A DNA stretch of 64,000 nt from Nocardia sp. CC227C (GCF_030767025.1 NZ_JASITE010000013.1:177932-241931); one strand, 5' to 3'. Positions 27,566-36,537 are shown, counted from the first letter of the stretch. Program-made: numbers and translations. The notes: generated by a model from the letters alone, not told the origin.

Positions 27566-28552
27566 TCACCTGGGCTCGTATTCGGCCAAGCTCAGTATCA
27601 GCCTGCCATGCTCGCGCCCGGCAACCAACCTGGTCCCGCCGCCTCCGCCGCCGACCGCCACCGCGCCCTGCCCGCGCCAATCCGTGACCAGCGCATCGAC
27701 CGCCCGTAAATGCTTGTCGGTCAACGCTTTCGCGCCACCGGCGAGCAACCACGCCCGGATGGCCCGCCGCCGCAGGGCGGGCGGGGCAGTGGCGAGCGTC
27801 TCGACCGACAAGCCCTCACCATTGCGAGCGGAGTCCAGCAACTTCTCGGCTATAGCGTCCAGCGCGGTCCCGTCCTCACGAAGCTGAGCCGCTGTTCTCG
27901 CCAGTGCCGCCGCCACGCCGCCGCCGAGCACCTCCTCCAGCAGCGGCAGCACCTCGGCGCGCAGCCGCACCCGGGTGAACTCCGGAGAACTGTTGTGCGG
28001 ATCCTCGTGCGGGGTCAGCCCGAGCTCCGCGCACAGCCGCCGGGTGACCTCCCGTCGCACCCCCAGCAGCGGCCGCCCCCACGGCTCGGCGAAGGCCGCC
28101 ATGCCCTGGATCGACCGCGTCCCCGACCCGCGCGCCAACCCGAGCAGCACGGTTTCGGCCTGGTCGTCGAGGGTGTGCCCGAGCAGTACCGGGGTCGTGC
28201 CCCGGGCCTCGTCCAGCGCGGCGTACCGGGCCCGGCGCGCCGCCGCCTCCATCCCCCCGCCGCCGGACACCTCGACCGTCAGCACCCGAGCCGACCGGCA
28301 CCCGAGCCGCATCGCCACGGCCGCCGCCTCCGCCGCCACCCGCGCCGACCCCTCCTGCAAACCGTGATCCACGACCAACGCGTCGACGACGTCGGCCTCC
28401 GCCACCGCCGCCGCGGTCAGGGCCAGCGAATCCGCCCCGCCCGACAATCCGACCGCGACCACACCCTCGGGCGCGTACTCCCCCAGCCAATCCCGCACCG
28501 CCCGGCGCATTTCCAGCGCCGCCGACGTCTCGGGCAGCCGGGGACGATTCAT
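27566..28552 (-). CDS. tilS: tRNA(Ile)-lysidine synthase
   Basis: Modifies the C34 of the CAU anticodon tRNA-Ile with lysine, changing it to read AUA. The 328-residue protein has the PP-loop VGLSGGADSLAL, HTLDDQAET and RPLLGVRR, characteristic of TilS, and a C-terminal lysidine substrate-recognition region. ATG 28552 is preferred over GTG 28573, which would add seven residues; neither has a strong ribosome-binding site. It sits between hpt and the DUF2342 gene, as in M. tuberculosis. Confidence 0.93.
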   Translation of the reverse strand: MNRPRLPETSAALEMRRAVRDWLGEYAPEGVVAVGLSGGADSLALTAAAVAEADVVDALVVDHGLQEGSARVAAEAAAVAMRLGCRSARVLTVEVSGGGGMEAAARRARYAALDEARGTTPVLLGHTLDDQAETVLLGLARGSGTRSIQGMAAFAEPWGRPLLGVRREVTRRLCAELGLTPHEDPHNSSPEFTRVRLRAEVLPLLEEVLGGGVAAALARTAAQLREDGTALDAIAEKLLDSARNGEGLSVETLATAPPALRRRAIRAWLLAGGAKALTDKHLRAVDALVTDWRGQGAVAVGGGGGGTRLVAGREHGRLILSLAEYEPR

Positions 28553-28636
28553 GCCCTGATCGTTGCACGCCACCCCACCTGCCGAGACTCGGGTGCTTCA
28601 CTAGGAACGGTTGCGCCCACCCATCTCCGCAGCTCG

Positions 28637-28733
28637 CGTCGGGTAGGCACAAAATCGGACCGGTGCGCGACGCAGGCACGCGAACACGGCGGTCCACGGC
28701 TCGCAGCCGCGCTGAAGTCGCGGAGCGGCGGAC
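28637..28733. repeat. Dispersed repeat, copy B
   Basis: The second copy of the 100-base repeat described at 25631-25729, in the same orientation and 3.0 kb away. It lies in the gap between the tilS start and the DUF2342 stop. A short CGGCT-CGC-AGCCG hairpin lies inside it. Confidence 0.7.
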
Positions 28734-28739
28734 GAGCTG

Positions 28740-29891
28740 TCAGCCCAGTACCCGGTCCACCCAGCGGCGCGGTTCGCCGATCTCGTCGGTGCGCGGCAGG
28801 GTCTCGCCGTCGGTCCAGATGGCGTTGAACTCGTCGATGCCGACGATGCCGACCACCTCGTCCACGAACTTCTTGCCGCGCACGTACTGCGCCACCTTGG
28901 CGTCCATGCCGAGCAGGGCGCGCAGCAGCCGCTGGATCGGATTGCCGGGGCGGCGGCGACGCTGGTCGAAGGCCGAGCGGATGTGGGTCACCGAGGGCAC
29001 CACGGCGGGCCCGACGGCGTCCATGACATGGTCGGCGTGGCCCTCGAGCAGGGTGCCGAGCATGAGCAGCCGGTCCAGCGCCGCACGCTGCGGCGCGGCC
29101 TGGGTGGCGCGCAGCAGGCCGATGACACCGCTGGCCGACGGGTCCTCGACACCGCGGCGGCGTTCCTTCACCGCCTCCACCAGCCGGGCCAGCACATCGG
29201 CGAGGGGTTCGTCGCCGACCTCGCCGAGCAGTTCCACATTGCGCTTCATGTAGTCGGCCAGCCAGGGCGCGGAGGAGAACTGCACCCGGTGCGTCACCTC
29301 GTGCAGGCACACCCACAGCCGGAAGTCGCTGGCCGGGACGCCGAGCGCCCGCTCGACGCCCATGATGTTCGGCGCGACCAGCAGCAGCGTGCCGTTCGGT
29401 CCGCTGAACGGGTCGTACTGTCCCAGAATCGCCGTGGAGAGGAAGGCCAGCATGGCCCCCGCCTGCACCCCGGCGGGCTTGCCGACGAAACGCCCGCGGT
29501 CGTCCGCGCCGGGCTCGTTGCCGGTGAGCGCCGCCATGGAGGCGGCGGCGGCGTGAATCCAGCCGGGCCGGTCCACGACCCGCGCCGCGGGCACCACGGA
29601 ACCGTCCTGCAATCGGCTCACCTCGCGCACGGGCGCTTCGGCGCGCACGGAGGCGTCGGCCAATTCGGCCACCGCCTGCTCCGCCGAGTACAGCGTGGTC
29701 CGCGGCCCGGCCGGGACCAACAGGGCTCCGGTGCGGGCGGCCAGCTGCCAGTCCACGGCACCGGTCAGCCCGGGTTTGGTTCTGCGGCTCAGTTCCCCGG
29801 TCTCGGGGTCGATCACCAGTTGGGCACGGGACTCACCGGTACCCGGGTTGGCGGCGTCGGCCGAATGGTGTTCGGGTCCGGTCATAGTCAT
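28740..29891 (-). CDS. DUF2342 zinc-dependent metalloprotease-like protein
   Basis: A 383-residue protein of the DUF2342 family (Rv3626c position), predicted to be a zincin-like hydrolase. The metal motif is HEVTH in LWVCLHEVTHRVQF, with a downstream LEGHADHVMD supplying another ligand. Tyr/Trp-rich blocks are present near APWLADYM. I choose ATG 29891, 7 bases after the dacB stop; ATG 29885 and GTG 29912 are alternatives. It lies between dacB and tilS in a conserved neighbourhood. Its substrate is unknown. Confidence 0.88.
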   Translation of the reverse strand: MTMTGPEHHSADAANPGTGESRAQLVIDPETGELSRRTKPGLTGAVDWQLAARTGALLVPAGPRTTLYSAEQAVAELADASVRAEAPVREVSRLQDGSVVPAARVVDRPGWIHAAAASMAALTGNEPGADDRGRFVGKPAGVQAGAMLAFLSTAILGQYDPFSGPNGTLLLVAPNIMGVERALGVPASDFRLWVCLHEVTHRVQFSSAPWLADYMKRNVELLGEVGDEPLADVLARLVEAVKERRRGVEDPSASGVIGLLRATQAAPQRAALDRLLMLGTLLEGHADHVMDAVGPAVVPSVTHIRSAFDQRRRRPGNPIQRLLRALLGMDAKVAQYVRGKKFVDEVVGIVGIDEFNAIWTDGETLPRTDEIGEPRRWVDRVLG

Positions 29892-29898
29892 CCACCCG

Positions 29899-31359
29899 TC
29901 AGGAGCATCCACAATTACGCAGTGTCGCCGCGATGGCGTCCAACGCGGGGCGGCTCGCTCCCGGCAGCCGCTCGTTCGACATCAACGCGAAGGTGAGTAC
30001 GCGCCCATCGCGATCCAGCACATACCCCACCAACGAGCTTGCCACGTCCAGAGTTCCGGTTTTGGCACGTACCCAGCCCGCGCCGGCGCGATCGCGCACC
30101 GTGTAGCGGTCGGAGAGCGTTCCCGTCGCACCGGCCACGGGCAGGTAGTCCAGCAGCGCCGACAGCGGCGAGGCGGTGACCGAGGCGGCCCCCCGCACGG
30201 CCGAACCGCCTTGGCTCCCAGCGCTGTCCGGCAGGGTCGCGACGGTGATGACACGGTCCAGCACACTCGCCGGAATGCGGTCGTCGATCGACAGTCCGCT
30301 CCCCCCGTCGGCCAGGGTGACACCGGTCAGGTCGAATCCGGCCGCCCGCAGGGTGGTGGTGATTCCGGTCACCGCACCCGTAAAGGACTGTTCCGCGCCG
30401 GCGGCGGCGGCGATCTCGCGGGCGATCGTCTCGGCCAGCACGTCGTCGGAGTCGACCATCATGTCGTGCAGCCGGTCGCGCAGCGGCGCGGACTGCACGG
30501 CCGCCACCCGCGTCGCCCCGGCGGGCGCGGCACCCAACCGCACCCGGGCCGGATCCAGGCCCAGTTCCACGGCCAGCCGCCGCCCGGCGTCCAGCGCGGG
30601 GGTGTGGGTGCGCGGTGAGTACGCGCGCAGCGGGTCCAGCCGGCCGCCGTCGATCATGACCGGATCGATGGGCGCGATGGAGCCGCCCGCGATGTCCTCG
30701 GTCAGCCACCCCGGGGCCATGCTCGGCCCGGTGTAGCGGGAGGTGTCCACCACGATGGTGTCCGGCGTCCGCCCGGACGTCTTGATCTGCGCCACCAGAT
30801 CCGACAGCTTCGGGCCGTCCTTGTAGTAGCCCTTGCCGTCCGGCTGCGCGGTCAGCGTCGGATCGCCGCCGCCCACCAGGATCAATTCGTTCGGCGCGGC
30901 CCCGGTGACCACTTCGGTGGTCACGCGCTGATCCAGCGGCAGCGCCAGCAGCGCGGCGGCGGCCAGCAGGATCTTGGCATTGGAGGCCGGGATCTGCGGC
31001 TTGTCCGGATCCAGGCTGAACAGCACCTCACCGGTATCGCCGTCGGAGACCACCGCGGCGAACACGCCCAGATCGGGGTTGTGCACCACCGGGGCCAGCG
31101 CCGCCGCCACACCGGCCTTGGAGGGCGCGGGAGCATCGGCGGGGGCGGGCGTCACCCGCGGCGACACCGTGGCCGGGGCGGGCGCGGCGGCGACGGTCAA
31201 GCCCCCGTGCCGGAACTCCTCGGTCCACGGCTTCAGGATCAATGCCACCGAGGTCACCGCGACCAGCACCATGACCAGCACGGATGCCACGATGATCCAG
31301 TTTCTGCGACGCCGCTTGGCGGCCAATCCACCGATGTTCTTCTTGTCCGCACCGACCAC
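29899..31359 (-). CDS. dacB: D-alanyl-D-alanine carboxypeptidase/endopeptidase (PBP4 type)
   Basis: Exported peptidoglycan hydrolase that trims D-Ala-D-Ala stem peptides. The 486-residue protein has a membrane anchor or signal helix (about 19-39: WIIVASVLVMVLVAVTS), the active Ser motif SNAK (SxxK), SDD where family members have SDN, and KTG in RAKTGTLDVASSLVGYV. GTG 31359 has GGGAG at -12 to -8; a longer frame lacks coding character. It is divergent from ppa and followed by the DUF2342 gene, matching Rv3627c-Rv3626c. Confidence 0.93.
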   Translation of the reverse strand: MVGADKKNIGGLAAKRRRRNWIIVASVLVMVLVAVTSVALILKPWTEEFRHGGLTVAAAPAPATVSPRVTPAPADAPAPSKAGVAAALAPVVHNPDLGVFAAVVSDGDTGEVLFSLDPDKPQIPASNAKILLAAAALLALPLDQRVTTEVVTGAAPNELILVGGGDPTLTAQPDGKGYYKDGPKLSDLVAQIKTSGRTPDTIVVDTSRYTGPSMAPGWLTEDIAGGSIAPIDPVMIDGGRLDPLRAYSPRTHTPALDAGRRLAVELGLDPARVRLGAAPAGATRVAAVQSAPLRDRLHDMMVDSDDVLAETIAREIAAAAGAEQSFTGAVTGITTTLRAAGFDLTGVTLADGGSGLSIDDRIPASVLDRVITVATLPDSAGSQGGSAVRGAASVTASPLSALLDYLPVAGATGTLSDRYTVRDRAGAGWVRAKTGTLDVASSLVGYVLDRDGRVLTFALMSNERLPGASRPALDAIAATLRNCGCS

Positions 31360-31510
31360 GTGCCGCTGTCTCCCTGGTACCAGTGGTGGGATCGTCCGGC
31401 GTCCCTGCCGCACCCACACGCTCGCGCACCACACTATCCTCGTTGCGCAGTCGTTCCTTCGAGCGAGCTGGCGAGTCGGCAGCCATAGGCACCAGAAAAG
31501 AGGAGATGAC

Positions 31511-32002
31511 GTGGAGTTCGACGTCACCATCGAGATCCCCCGGGGTCAGCGGAACAAGTACGAGGTCGATCACAAGACCGGCCGCGTGAAGCTGGACCGC
31601 TACCTGTACACCCCGATGATGTACCCGGCCGACTACGGCTTCATCGAGGACACCCTCGGCTCCGACGGCGATCCGCTCGATTGCATGGTGCTGCTGCCCG
31701 AACCGGTGTTCCCGGGCGTCATCGTCGAGGCCCGTCCGGTCGGCGTGCTGCTCATGAGCGATGAGGCGGGCGGCGACGAGAAGGTCGTGGCGGTGCCCGC
31801 CGGTGACAAGCGCTGGGATCACATCCAGGACGTCGAGGACATCCCGGAGTTCCAGCGCAAGGAGATCGCGCACTTCTTCGAGCGCTACAAGGACCTGGAG
31901 CCCGGCAAGTGGGTCAAGGTCGAGGGCTGGGAGGGCCGCGAGAAGGCCGAGTCGCTGGTGACCGAGGCGTACGCCCGGCTGAAGGAGCAGGGCGGCCACT
32001 GA
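31511..32002 (+). CDS. ppa: Inorganic pyrophosphatase
   Basis: Hydrolyses pyrophosphate released in nucleic-acid, protein and lipid synthesis. The 163-residue family I enzyme has the signature DGDPLDCMV (55-63) with metal-binding Asps, YPADYGFIEDT, and KRWDHIQ. GTG 31511 follows GAGGAG at a spacing of 5; an out-of-frame ATG at 31506 is rejected. It ends before a perfect 17-bp hairpin. Divergent from dacB, as in other actinobacteria. Confidence 0.97.
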   Translation: MEFDVTIEIPRGQRNKYEVDHKTGRVKLDRYLYTPMMYPADYGFIEDTLGSDGDPLDCMVLLPEPVFPGVIVEARPVGVLLMSDEAGGDEKVVAVPAGDKRWDHIQDVEDIPEFQRKEIAHFFERYKDLEPGKWVKVEGWEGREKAESLVTEAYARLKEQGGH

Positions 32003-32029
32003 GGTCCCGGTTCGGCGTCGCCGACATGA

Positions 32030-32067
32030 CGAAGCGGGTGGCACGGTATTCCGTGCCACCCGCTTCG
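32030..32067. terminator. Bidirectional 17-bp hairpin after ppa
   Basis: A perfect 17-bp stem beginning CGAAGCGGGTGGCACGG with a TATT loop lies 28 bases past ppa and 30 bases past the crotonase stop on the other strand. It can end both transcripts. Confidence 0.9.
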
Positions 32068-32097
32068 CGTGTCGGATGTCGGCCTTCCCGGCCGAGA

Positions 32098-32919
32098 TCA
32101 CCTGCCCCGGAATTCCGGCTCGCGCTTCTCGAACACCGACTGGATGGCCTCGGTGAGGTCCTCCGAGGGCAGGAAGGCGGCGTTCCAGGCGGAGACGTAG
32201 CGCAGGCCGTCGGCCACGCGGCCCGCCTTGGGCTGATCCAGCACATCCTTGATGCCCTGCACCACCAGCGGCGGATTGGCGGCGATCTCGCGGGCCATGG
32301 CGTGCGCGGCCTCCAGCACCGCGTCCTGATCCGGGTACACGTCGTTGACCAGGCCGATCTTCTCGGCGCGGGCGGCATCGATGTCCTTGCCGGTAAGGGC
32401 CAGCTCGCGCACGTGGCCCTCACCGATGATGCCGGGCAGGCGGTGCAGCGAGCCGATGTCCGCGACGATGGCGACCTTGGCCTCGCGCAGGCTGAACTTG
32501 GCCTCGGCGCTGGCCAGCCGCACATCCACGGCGGCGATGAGATCCAGTCCGCCGCCGATGCACCAGCCGGAGATGGCGGCGATGACCGGCGTGCGGCAGT
32601 CGGCGACCGCGGTCACCGCCGCCTGCATCTCGCGGATGTGCCTCATGAAGTTGGTGCGCGGTGCGGCCAACGCGCGATCGCCGAGCAGGGGACCGAACAG
32701 CGGGCTCATGGCGGGCAGGTCCAAGCCGTAGGAGAAGTGCTTGCCGGAACCGGTGAGAACGATGGCCCGCACCTCCGGATCGGCGTCCAGCTCGCCGAAG
32801 ATCAGCGGCAGTTCGCGCCAGAAATCCGGTCCCATGGCATTGCCCTTGCCGGGGCCGGTCAGGGTGACCTGGGCCACCCGGTCCTTGCTCTCGACTGTGA
32901 AAGCCTTCCATTCAGTCAT
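32098..32919 (-). CDS. Crotonase / dienoyl-CoA isomerase-like protein
   Basis: A 273-residue crotonase-fold protein. The CoA-binding signature is SGWCIGGGLDLIAAVDVRLA (about 115-134), followed by VAIVADIGSLHRLPGIIG, whose Asp is characteristic of delta3,5-delta2,4-dienoyl-CoA isomerases rather than simple hydratases. ATG 32919 starts a clean conserved N-terminus (MTEWKAFTVESKDRVAQVTL). It is a single gene ending at a shared hairpin. It probably acts in fatty-acid beta-oxidation of unsaturated chains. Confidence 0.9.
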   Translation of the reverse strand: MTEWKAFTVESKDRVAQVTLTGPGKGNAMGPDFWRELPLIFGELDADPEVRAIVLTGSGKHFSYGLDLPAMSPLFGPLLGDRALAAPRTNFMRHIREMQAAVTAVADCRTPVIAAISGWCIGGGLDLIAAVDVRLASAEAKFSLREAKVAIVADIGSLHRLPGIIGEGHVRELALTGKDIDAARAEKIGLVNDVYPDQDAVLEAAHAMAREIAANPPLVVQGIKDVLDQPKAGRVADGLRYVSAWNAAFLPSEDLTEAIQSVFEKREPEFRGR

Positions 32920-33054
32920 TCGCCCAGCGTATCGGGGGCTGGGGCGAGCCGACAGAGCAGCGCTGGGGCGGGACCGAATCCGATGCGCCGCACCGGTTTC
33001 CACACCGATTCCGATCCCGGAGCACATTCACCGCAACCGCTCTACCCTGGTGCC

Positions 33055-33528
33055 ATGCGCAGGTCCTTACCGCCCGTCGCTGCCAAGGTCTCCGACACGC
33101 TGATCGCGCGCGGCCATCACGGCGTGATCATCACCCGGTCCGAACCCACCCACACCGCGCAGGCCGCCGCCGCGTCGCTCGGCGTGCCGGTGGGGGCCAT
33201 CACCAAATCGCTGGTGTTCCTGCTCGACGAGGATCCGGTGCTGCTGCTGGTCTCCGGCGCGCACCAGGTGCGGCTGGATCGCACCGGCAAGCGGCTGGAG
33301 GGCACGCTGACCCGGGCTCCCGCGCCGATGGTGCGGGAGGTCACCGGCCAGCCGATCGGCGGGGTGGCCCCGGTCGGCCATCCCATCAATCTGCCCACCT
33401 ACATCGACAATGCGCTGGCCGGGCATCCGGAGCTGTGGGCGGCGGGCGGGCATCCGAATACGCTGTTCCGCACCACATTCGGAGAGCTGGTGCGGATTAC
33501 GGCCGGGCTGGCCATCGACGTCGACTGA
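33055..33528 (+). CDS. YbaK/ProX-type aminoacyl-tRNA deacylase
   Basis: A 157-residue editing domain that hydrolyses mischarged tRNA, such as Cys-tRNA(Pro). Typical features are the Lys in GAITKSLVFLLD (about 48-59), GGVAPVGHP (about 103-111), and the terminal segment AGGHPNTLFRTTFGEL. ATG 33055 has a weak ribosome-binding site (CTGG). It is followed after 124 bases by a flavin-reductase-like gene on the same strand. Confidence 0.9.
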   Translation: MRRSLPPVAAKVSDTLIARGHHGVIITRSEPTHTAQAAAASLGVPVGAITKSLVFLLDEDPVLLLVSGAHQVRLDRTGKRLEGTLTRAPAPMVREVTGQPIGGVAPVGHPINLPTYIDNALAGHPELWAAGGHPNTLFRTTFGELVRITAGLAIDVD

Positions 33529-33652
33529 GGTCGGCCGTCCCGCGATCGGGCTCGGTTCGGCCGGTGCCGGGCACCGCCGGTCTCCGGCGCGGCTTCCACT
33601 CGACTCGAGCGCAACCGGAATACCTCGGCCGCTCGGGGCGTACCTTGCCTAT

Positions 33653-34192
33653 GTGACCGATTCTCCATCCGAGCTACGGGTCCCCGATGATCTGAGCGGT
33701 ATCGCAGCTCATCAGTACCGCGCCGCCATGCGCCACTATCCGGCGGGCGTCACGGTCGTCACGCTCATGTCCGACAACGGACCGGTCGGCTTCACCGCTA
33801 CCTCGTTCGCCTCCGTATCGCTCGACCCGCCGCTGATCACCTTCAATATCGCCGAGACCTCGTCCAGCATCGACGCCCTGCTGCACGCCGAATCCGTGGT
33901 CGTGCACTTCCTCGGCGAACACCAGCGCCACATCGCCCAGCGCTTCAGCCGCGCCGCCGCCCAGCGCTTCACCGACCGCTCCCTGTGGACCACCCTCGAC
34001 ACCGGCGAACCGGTCCTGCACGGCACCCCCATCTGGGTCCGCGCCGCCATCCACCGCCTCATCCCCATCGGCGACCACACCCTGGTCGTCGGCCTGGTCA
34101 CCCGCGTCCACGACGACGCCGAGGAAGAACCCAGCGCCGCTCCGCTGCTCTACTACAACGGCACCTACCACCGCCCCGAACCGCTGCGCTGA
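33653..34192 (+). CDS. Flavin reductase family protein
   Basis: A 179-residue FMN-binding split-barrel reductase that supplies reduced flavin to oxygenases. The family blocks are MRHYPAGVTVVTLMSDNGP, VGFTATSFASVSLDPPLITF, and VHFLGEHQRHIAQRFS. I chose GTG 33653; ATG 33729 would remove the first 25 residues. The sequence ATGTGA overlaps, and no strong ribosome-binding site is present; leaderless or low-level translation is possible. It is convergent with heme oxygenase, 20 bases apart. Confidence 0.9.
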   Translation: MTDSPSELRVPDDLSGIAAHQYRAAMRHYPAGVTVVTLMSDNGPVGFTATSFASVSLDPPLITFNIAETSSSIDALLHAESVVVHFLGEHQRHIAQRFSRAAAQRFTDRSLWTTLDTGEPVLHGTPIWVRAAIHRLIPIGDHTLVVGLVTRVHDDAEEEPSAAPLLYYNGTYHRPEPLR

Positions 34193-34211
34193 CGTCGGTA
34201 CATTCGCGGCT

Positions 34212-34868
34212 TCAGTTGCGGGCGAATTCCTCGGCCAGTTCCCCGAACATGTCGGTGTTCATGGCGAAGGCGCGGCGGGCCTCGTCGAGAACGCGCTCGG
34301 TCTCGTCGCCGCCGATGGGCAGGGCGTCGAGGAGTTCGCGGTACTCGCGCTTGAAGGCGGCCGGGTTGGGGATGCGGTCGAAGACGTAGAAGCGCACGCC
34401 GTCGCCCTTCTTGGGCAGGCCCCACAGTTTTTCGGCGGTGCCGCGGATGACCTGGCCGCCCGAGAGATCACCCAGGTAGCGGGTGTAGTGATGAACGACA
34501 TATCCGGCCGACCAGTCCCGGGCGCATTCGGCGATGCGCTCGGCGTAGGCGCGGGTGGAGGGCAGCGGTCGCAGGTCGGCATGCCAGTCCGGGCCGCCGA
34601 GGTGGGCGAGGTCGGTTTCCAGGGCGGCGAGACGGGCAAGCTCCGGGCGAACGAACGGTCCGGCGACGGAGTCGGCGGCGAGGTCGGCGGAATGCCGCTC
34701 CAGGGCGTCGTAGACGAACCACAGCTGGGCGGTGTAGCGGTAGAAAGCCCGCACACCGAAGGTGCCGGTGAGCATGTCGCGCATGAACGAGGAGTGCTCG
34801 GCCTCGGCGTGCTGCCGCTCGGTCGCGGTGCGGATGAGGGTCGAGAACGGCGTCGCGGTGTCCAGCAT
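34212..34868 (-). CDS. Biliverdin-producing heme oxygenase
   Basis: Degrades heme to biliverdin, CO and iron, releasing iron from host or environmental heme. The 218-residue protein shows the proximal His in ERQHAEAEHSSFM (about 20), and the distal region YTRYLGDLSGGQVIRGTAEK with conserved Gly. The ATG at 34868 has GAGGGAG 7 bases upstream. An iron-box-like sequence lies 35-53 bases upstream, fitting iron regulation. Related to HmuO/HugZ-unrelated canonical heme oxygenases. Confidence 0.94.
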   Translation of the reverse strand: MLDTATPFSTLIRTATERQHAEAEHSSFMRDMLTGTFGVRAFYRYTAQLWFVYDALERHSADLAADSVAGPFVRPELARLAALETDLAHLGGPDWHADLRPLPSTRAYAERIAECARDWSAGYVVHHYTRYLGDLSGGQVIRGTAEKLWGLPKKGDGVRFYVFDRIPNPAAFKREYRELLDALPIGGDETERVLDEARRAFAMNTDMFGELAEEFARN

Positions 34869-34902
34869 GGTGGTGCTCCCTCGTTGTCGATCCCGGGCCG
34901 CC

Positions 34903-34921
34903 CGTACTTTGGCTACCCTAA
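34903..34921 (-). promoter_or_regulatory. DtxR/IdeR-like iron box ahead of heme oxygenase
   Basis: On the minus strand the site reads TTAGGGTAGCCAAAGTACG; the IdeR consensus is TTAGGTTAGGCTAACCTAA and I count about 11 of 19 matches with the TTAGG half exact. It sits 35-53 bases before the heme oxygenase start, where a repressor would act. Confidence 0.5.
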
Positions 34922-35051
34922 CTTCACATTCGAGGTTACCGGCCCCGGCGAACTCCCGGTTCCTACTTTGCGGCCCTCCCGATCCAACTTTCGGATGATT
35001 CTCCGGAGAGGGTTGACAAGTTCGACACTCGTCTGCCAACCTCTGCAACCA

Positions 35052-35166
35052 GGTCATGAGTACCAGCGTCAAGCCCCGGCTAGCTGGTCGGCAACCCTCC
35101 TCCGCGGTGGGGTGCTCCGGGTGACGACCGGGCCGTGATTCACCAGAACACGGCAAGCGCGGACTC
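35052..35166 (+). ncRNA. SAM-IV riboswitch
   Basis: The sequence has the conserved SAM-IV core in order: GGTCATGAG, CCAGCGTCAAGCCCCGGC, AGCTGGTCGGCAACCCTCC, CGCGGTGGGGTGC, CCGGGTGACGACC, and a 3' GGCAAGCGCGG pseudoknot strand. GGTCA/TGACGACC closes the main helix. The class binds S-adenosylmethionine and is frequent in mycobacteria and relatives. Immediately after, GGACTC (35161-35166) can pair with GAGTCC (35185-35190) as part of the expression platform before the gene at 35212. Confidence 0.93.
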
Positions 35167-35211
35167 CGATCAACTCACGATCACGAGTCCCTGAGCCGAC
35201 GGGATTTCGTC

Positions 35212-36522
35212 ATGACTGCCTTCGCCGAACAGAGCTGCGCCGCCCTCGCCACCGTCTCCGGATGCGATCTGCGGGTGCCCCTGGTGCAGGGCGGCACCGC
35301 CGCCTACGCCAACTTCGACTACGCCGCCAGCGCACCCGCGCTCGCCCAGGTCACCGAGCGGGTGCGGGACCTGCTGCCCACCTACGCCAGTGTGCACCGC
35401 GGCGCGGGCTATGCCTCCCGCGTCTCCACCGACTGCTACGAATCCGCCCGAAAGACGTTGGCGCGCTACGTGAACGCCGTAGACGACCAGTGCGTGGTCT
35501 TCACCCGCAACACCACCGACGCACTGAATCTGCTGGCCGCCTGCGTACCCGGCGACACCGTGGTGCTGGACATCGAGCATCACGCCAACTTCCTGCCGTG
35601 GCTCCGGCACGGGCGTCGAGTGGTGCGGGCCGCCGACACGATCGAGGAGACCATTCAGCGCGTGGTCGCCGAACTGTGCACCAAACCCGCCGCGCTGCTT
35701 GCAGTTACGGGCGCGTCCAATGTGACCGGGGAACTGCTGCCGATCGAGCGGCTGGCCTGGATCGCGCACCAGTGCGGTACCCGCATCCTGGTGGACGCCG
35801 CCCAACTGGCCCCGCATCGCCGAATCGACCTGCGCGCCAGCGGCATCGACTACCTCGCCTTCTCCGGGCACAAGCTCTACGCCCCCTTCGGCGCGGGAGT
35901 GCTTGTCGGACGCCGGGATTGGCTGGACGCAGCCGAACCGTACCTGGCCGGCGGCGGCGCGGTGCGCGAGGTCACCGCCGACGACACCGAATGGGCCTGC
36001 GCACCGCAGCGGCACGAGGCCGGTTCCCCCAATGTGCTCGGGGTGGCCGCGCTGGCCGCCGCCTGCGACGCCCTGGCCGCACTCGACGAGACCACGGTCA
36101 CCGAACACGAGCTCTACCTCGCGCATCGCCTGCGCTACGGGCTGAAAACCGTTCCGGGCGTGCGGTTCCTGCGCATCTGGCGCGACAGCACCGACGCCGT
36201 CGGCATCGTCGCCTTCACCCTGGACGGCTTCGAACCCGGACGGGTGGCCGCCTACCTCTCCGCCGAGCACGGCATCGGGGTGCGCGACGGACGTTTCTGC
36301 GCCCACCCGCTGCTGACCAAGCTCGGGGTGGACGGCGCGCTGCGCGCCAGCATCGGTCTCGGCACCACGTCGGCCGATGTGGACCGGCTCGTCGACGCCG
36401 TCGCCGCCCTGGTCGAGCGGGGGTCGGGCTGGGAGTACGCGTGCACCGACGGGCAGTGGAACCCGGTGCCGGAGACGCGGCCGTTCGACGGTGACGCCGC
36501 CGGGGCAGCGCCCTGCGTCTGA
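35212..36522 (+). CDS. Aminotransferase class V / cysteine desulfurase-like PLP enzyme
   Basis: A 436-residue fold-type I PLP enzyme. The Schiff-base Lys is in FSGHKLYAPFGAG (about 223-235), with HHAN (about 124-127) and ASNVTGELLP (about 164-173) typical of SufS/CsdA/isopenicillin-epimerase-like families. A Cys in GRFCAHPLL (about 361-369) lies where cysteine desulfurases hold the persulfide Cys, but loop spacing differs. It is placed behind a SAM-IV riboswitch, so it is probably repressed when SAM is plentiful and handles sulfur amino acids. ATG 35212 has CGGGA at -13. It ends at a 22-bp hairpin. Confidence 0.9.
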   Translation: MTAFAEQSCAALATVSGCDLRVPLVQGGTAAYANFDYAASAPALAQVTERVRDLLPTYASVHRGAGYASRVSTDCYESARKTLARYVNAVDDQCVVFTRNTTDALNLLAACVPGDTVVLDIEHHANFLPWLRHGRRVVRAADTIEETIQRVVAELCTKPAALLAVTGASNVTGELLPIERLAWIAHQCGTRILVDAAQLAPHRRIDLRASGIDYLAFSGHKLYAPFGAGVLVGRRDWLDAAEPYLAGGGAVREVTADDTEWACAPQRHEAGSPNVLGVAALAAACDALAALDETTVTEHELYLAHRLRYGLKTVPGVRFLRIWRDSTDAVGIVAFTLDGFEPGRVAAYLSAEHGIGVRDGRFCAHPLLTKLGVDGALRASIGLGTTSADVDRLVDAVAALVERGSGWEYACTDGQWNPVPETRPFDGDAAGAAPCV

Positions 36523-36537
36523 GAGATCCCGAAAGAT

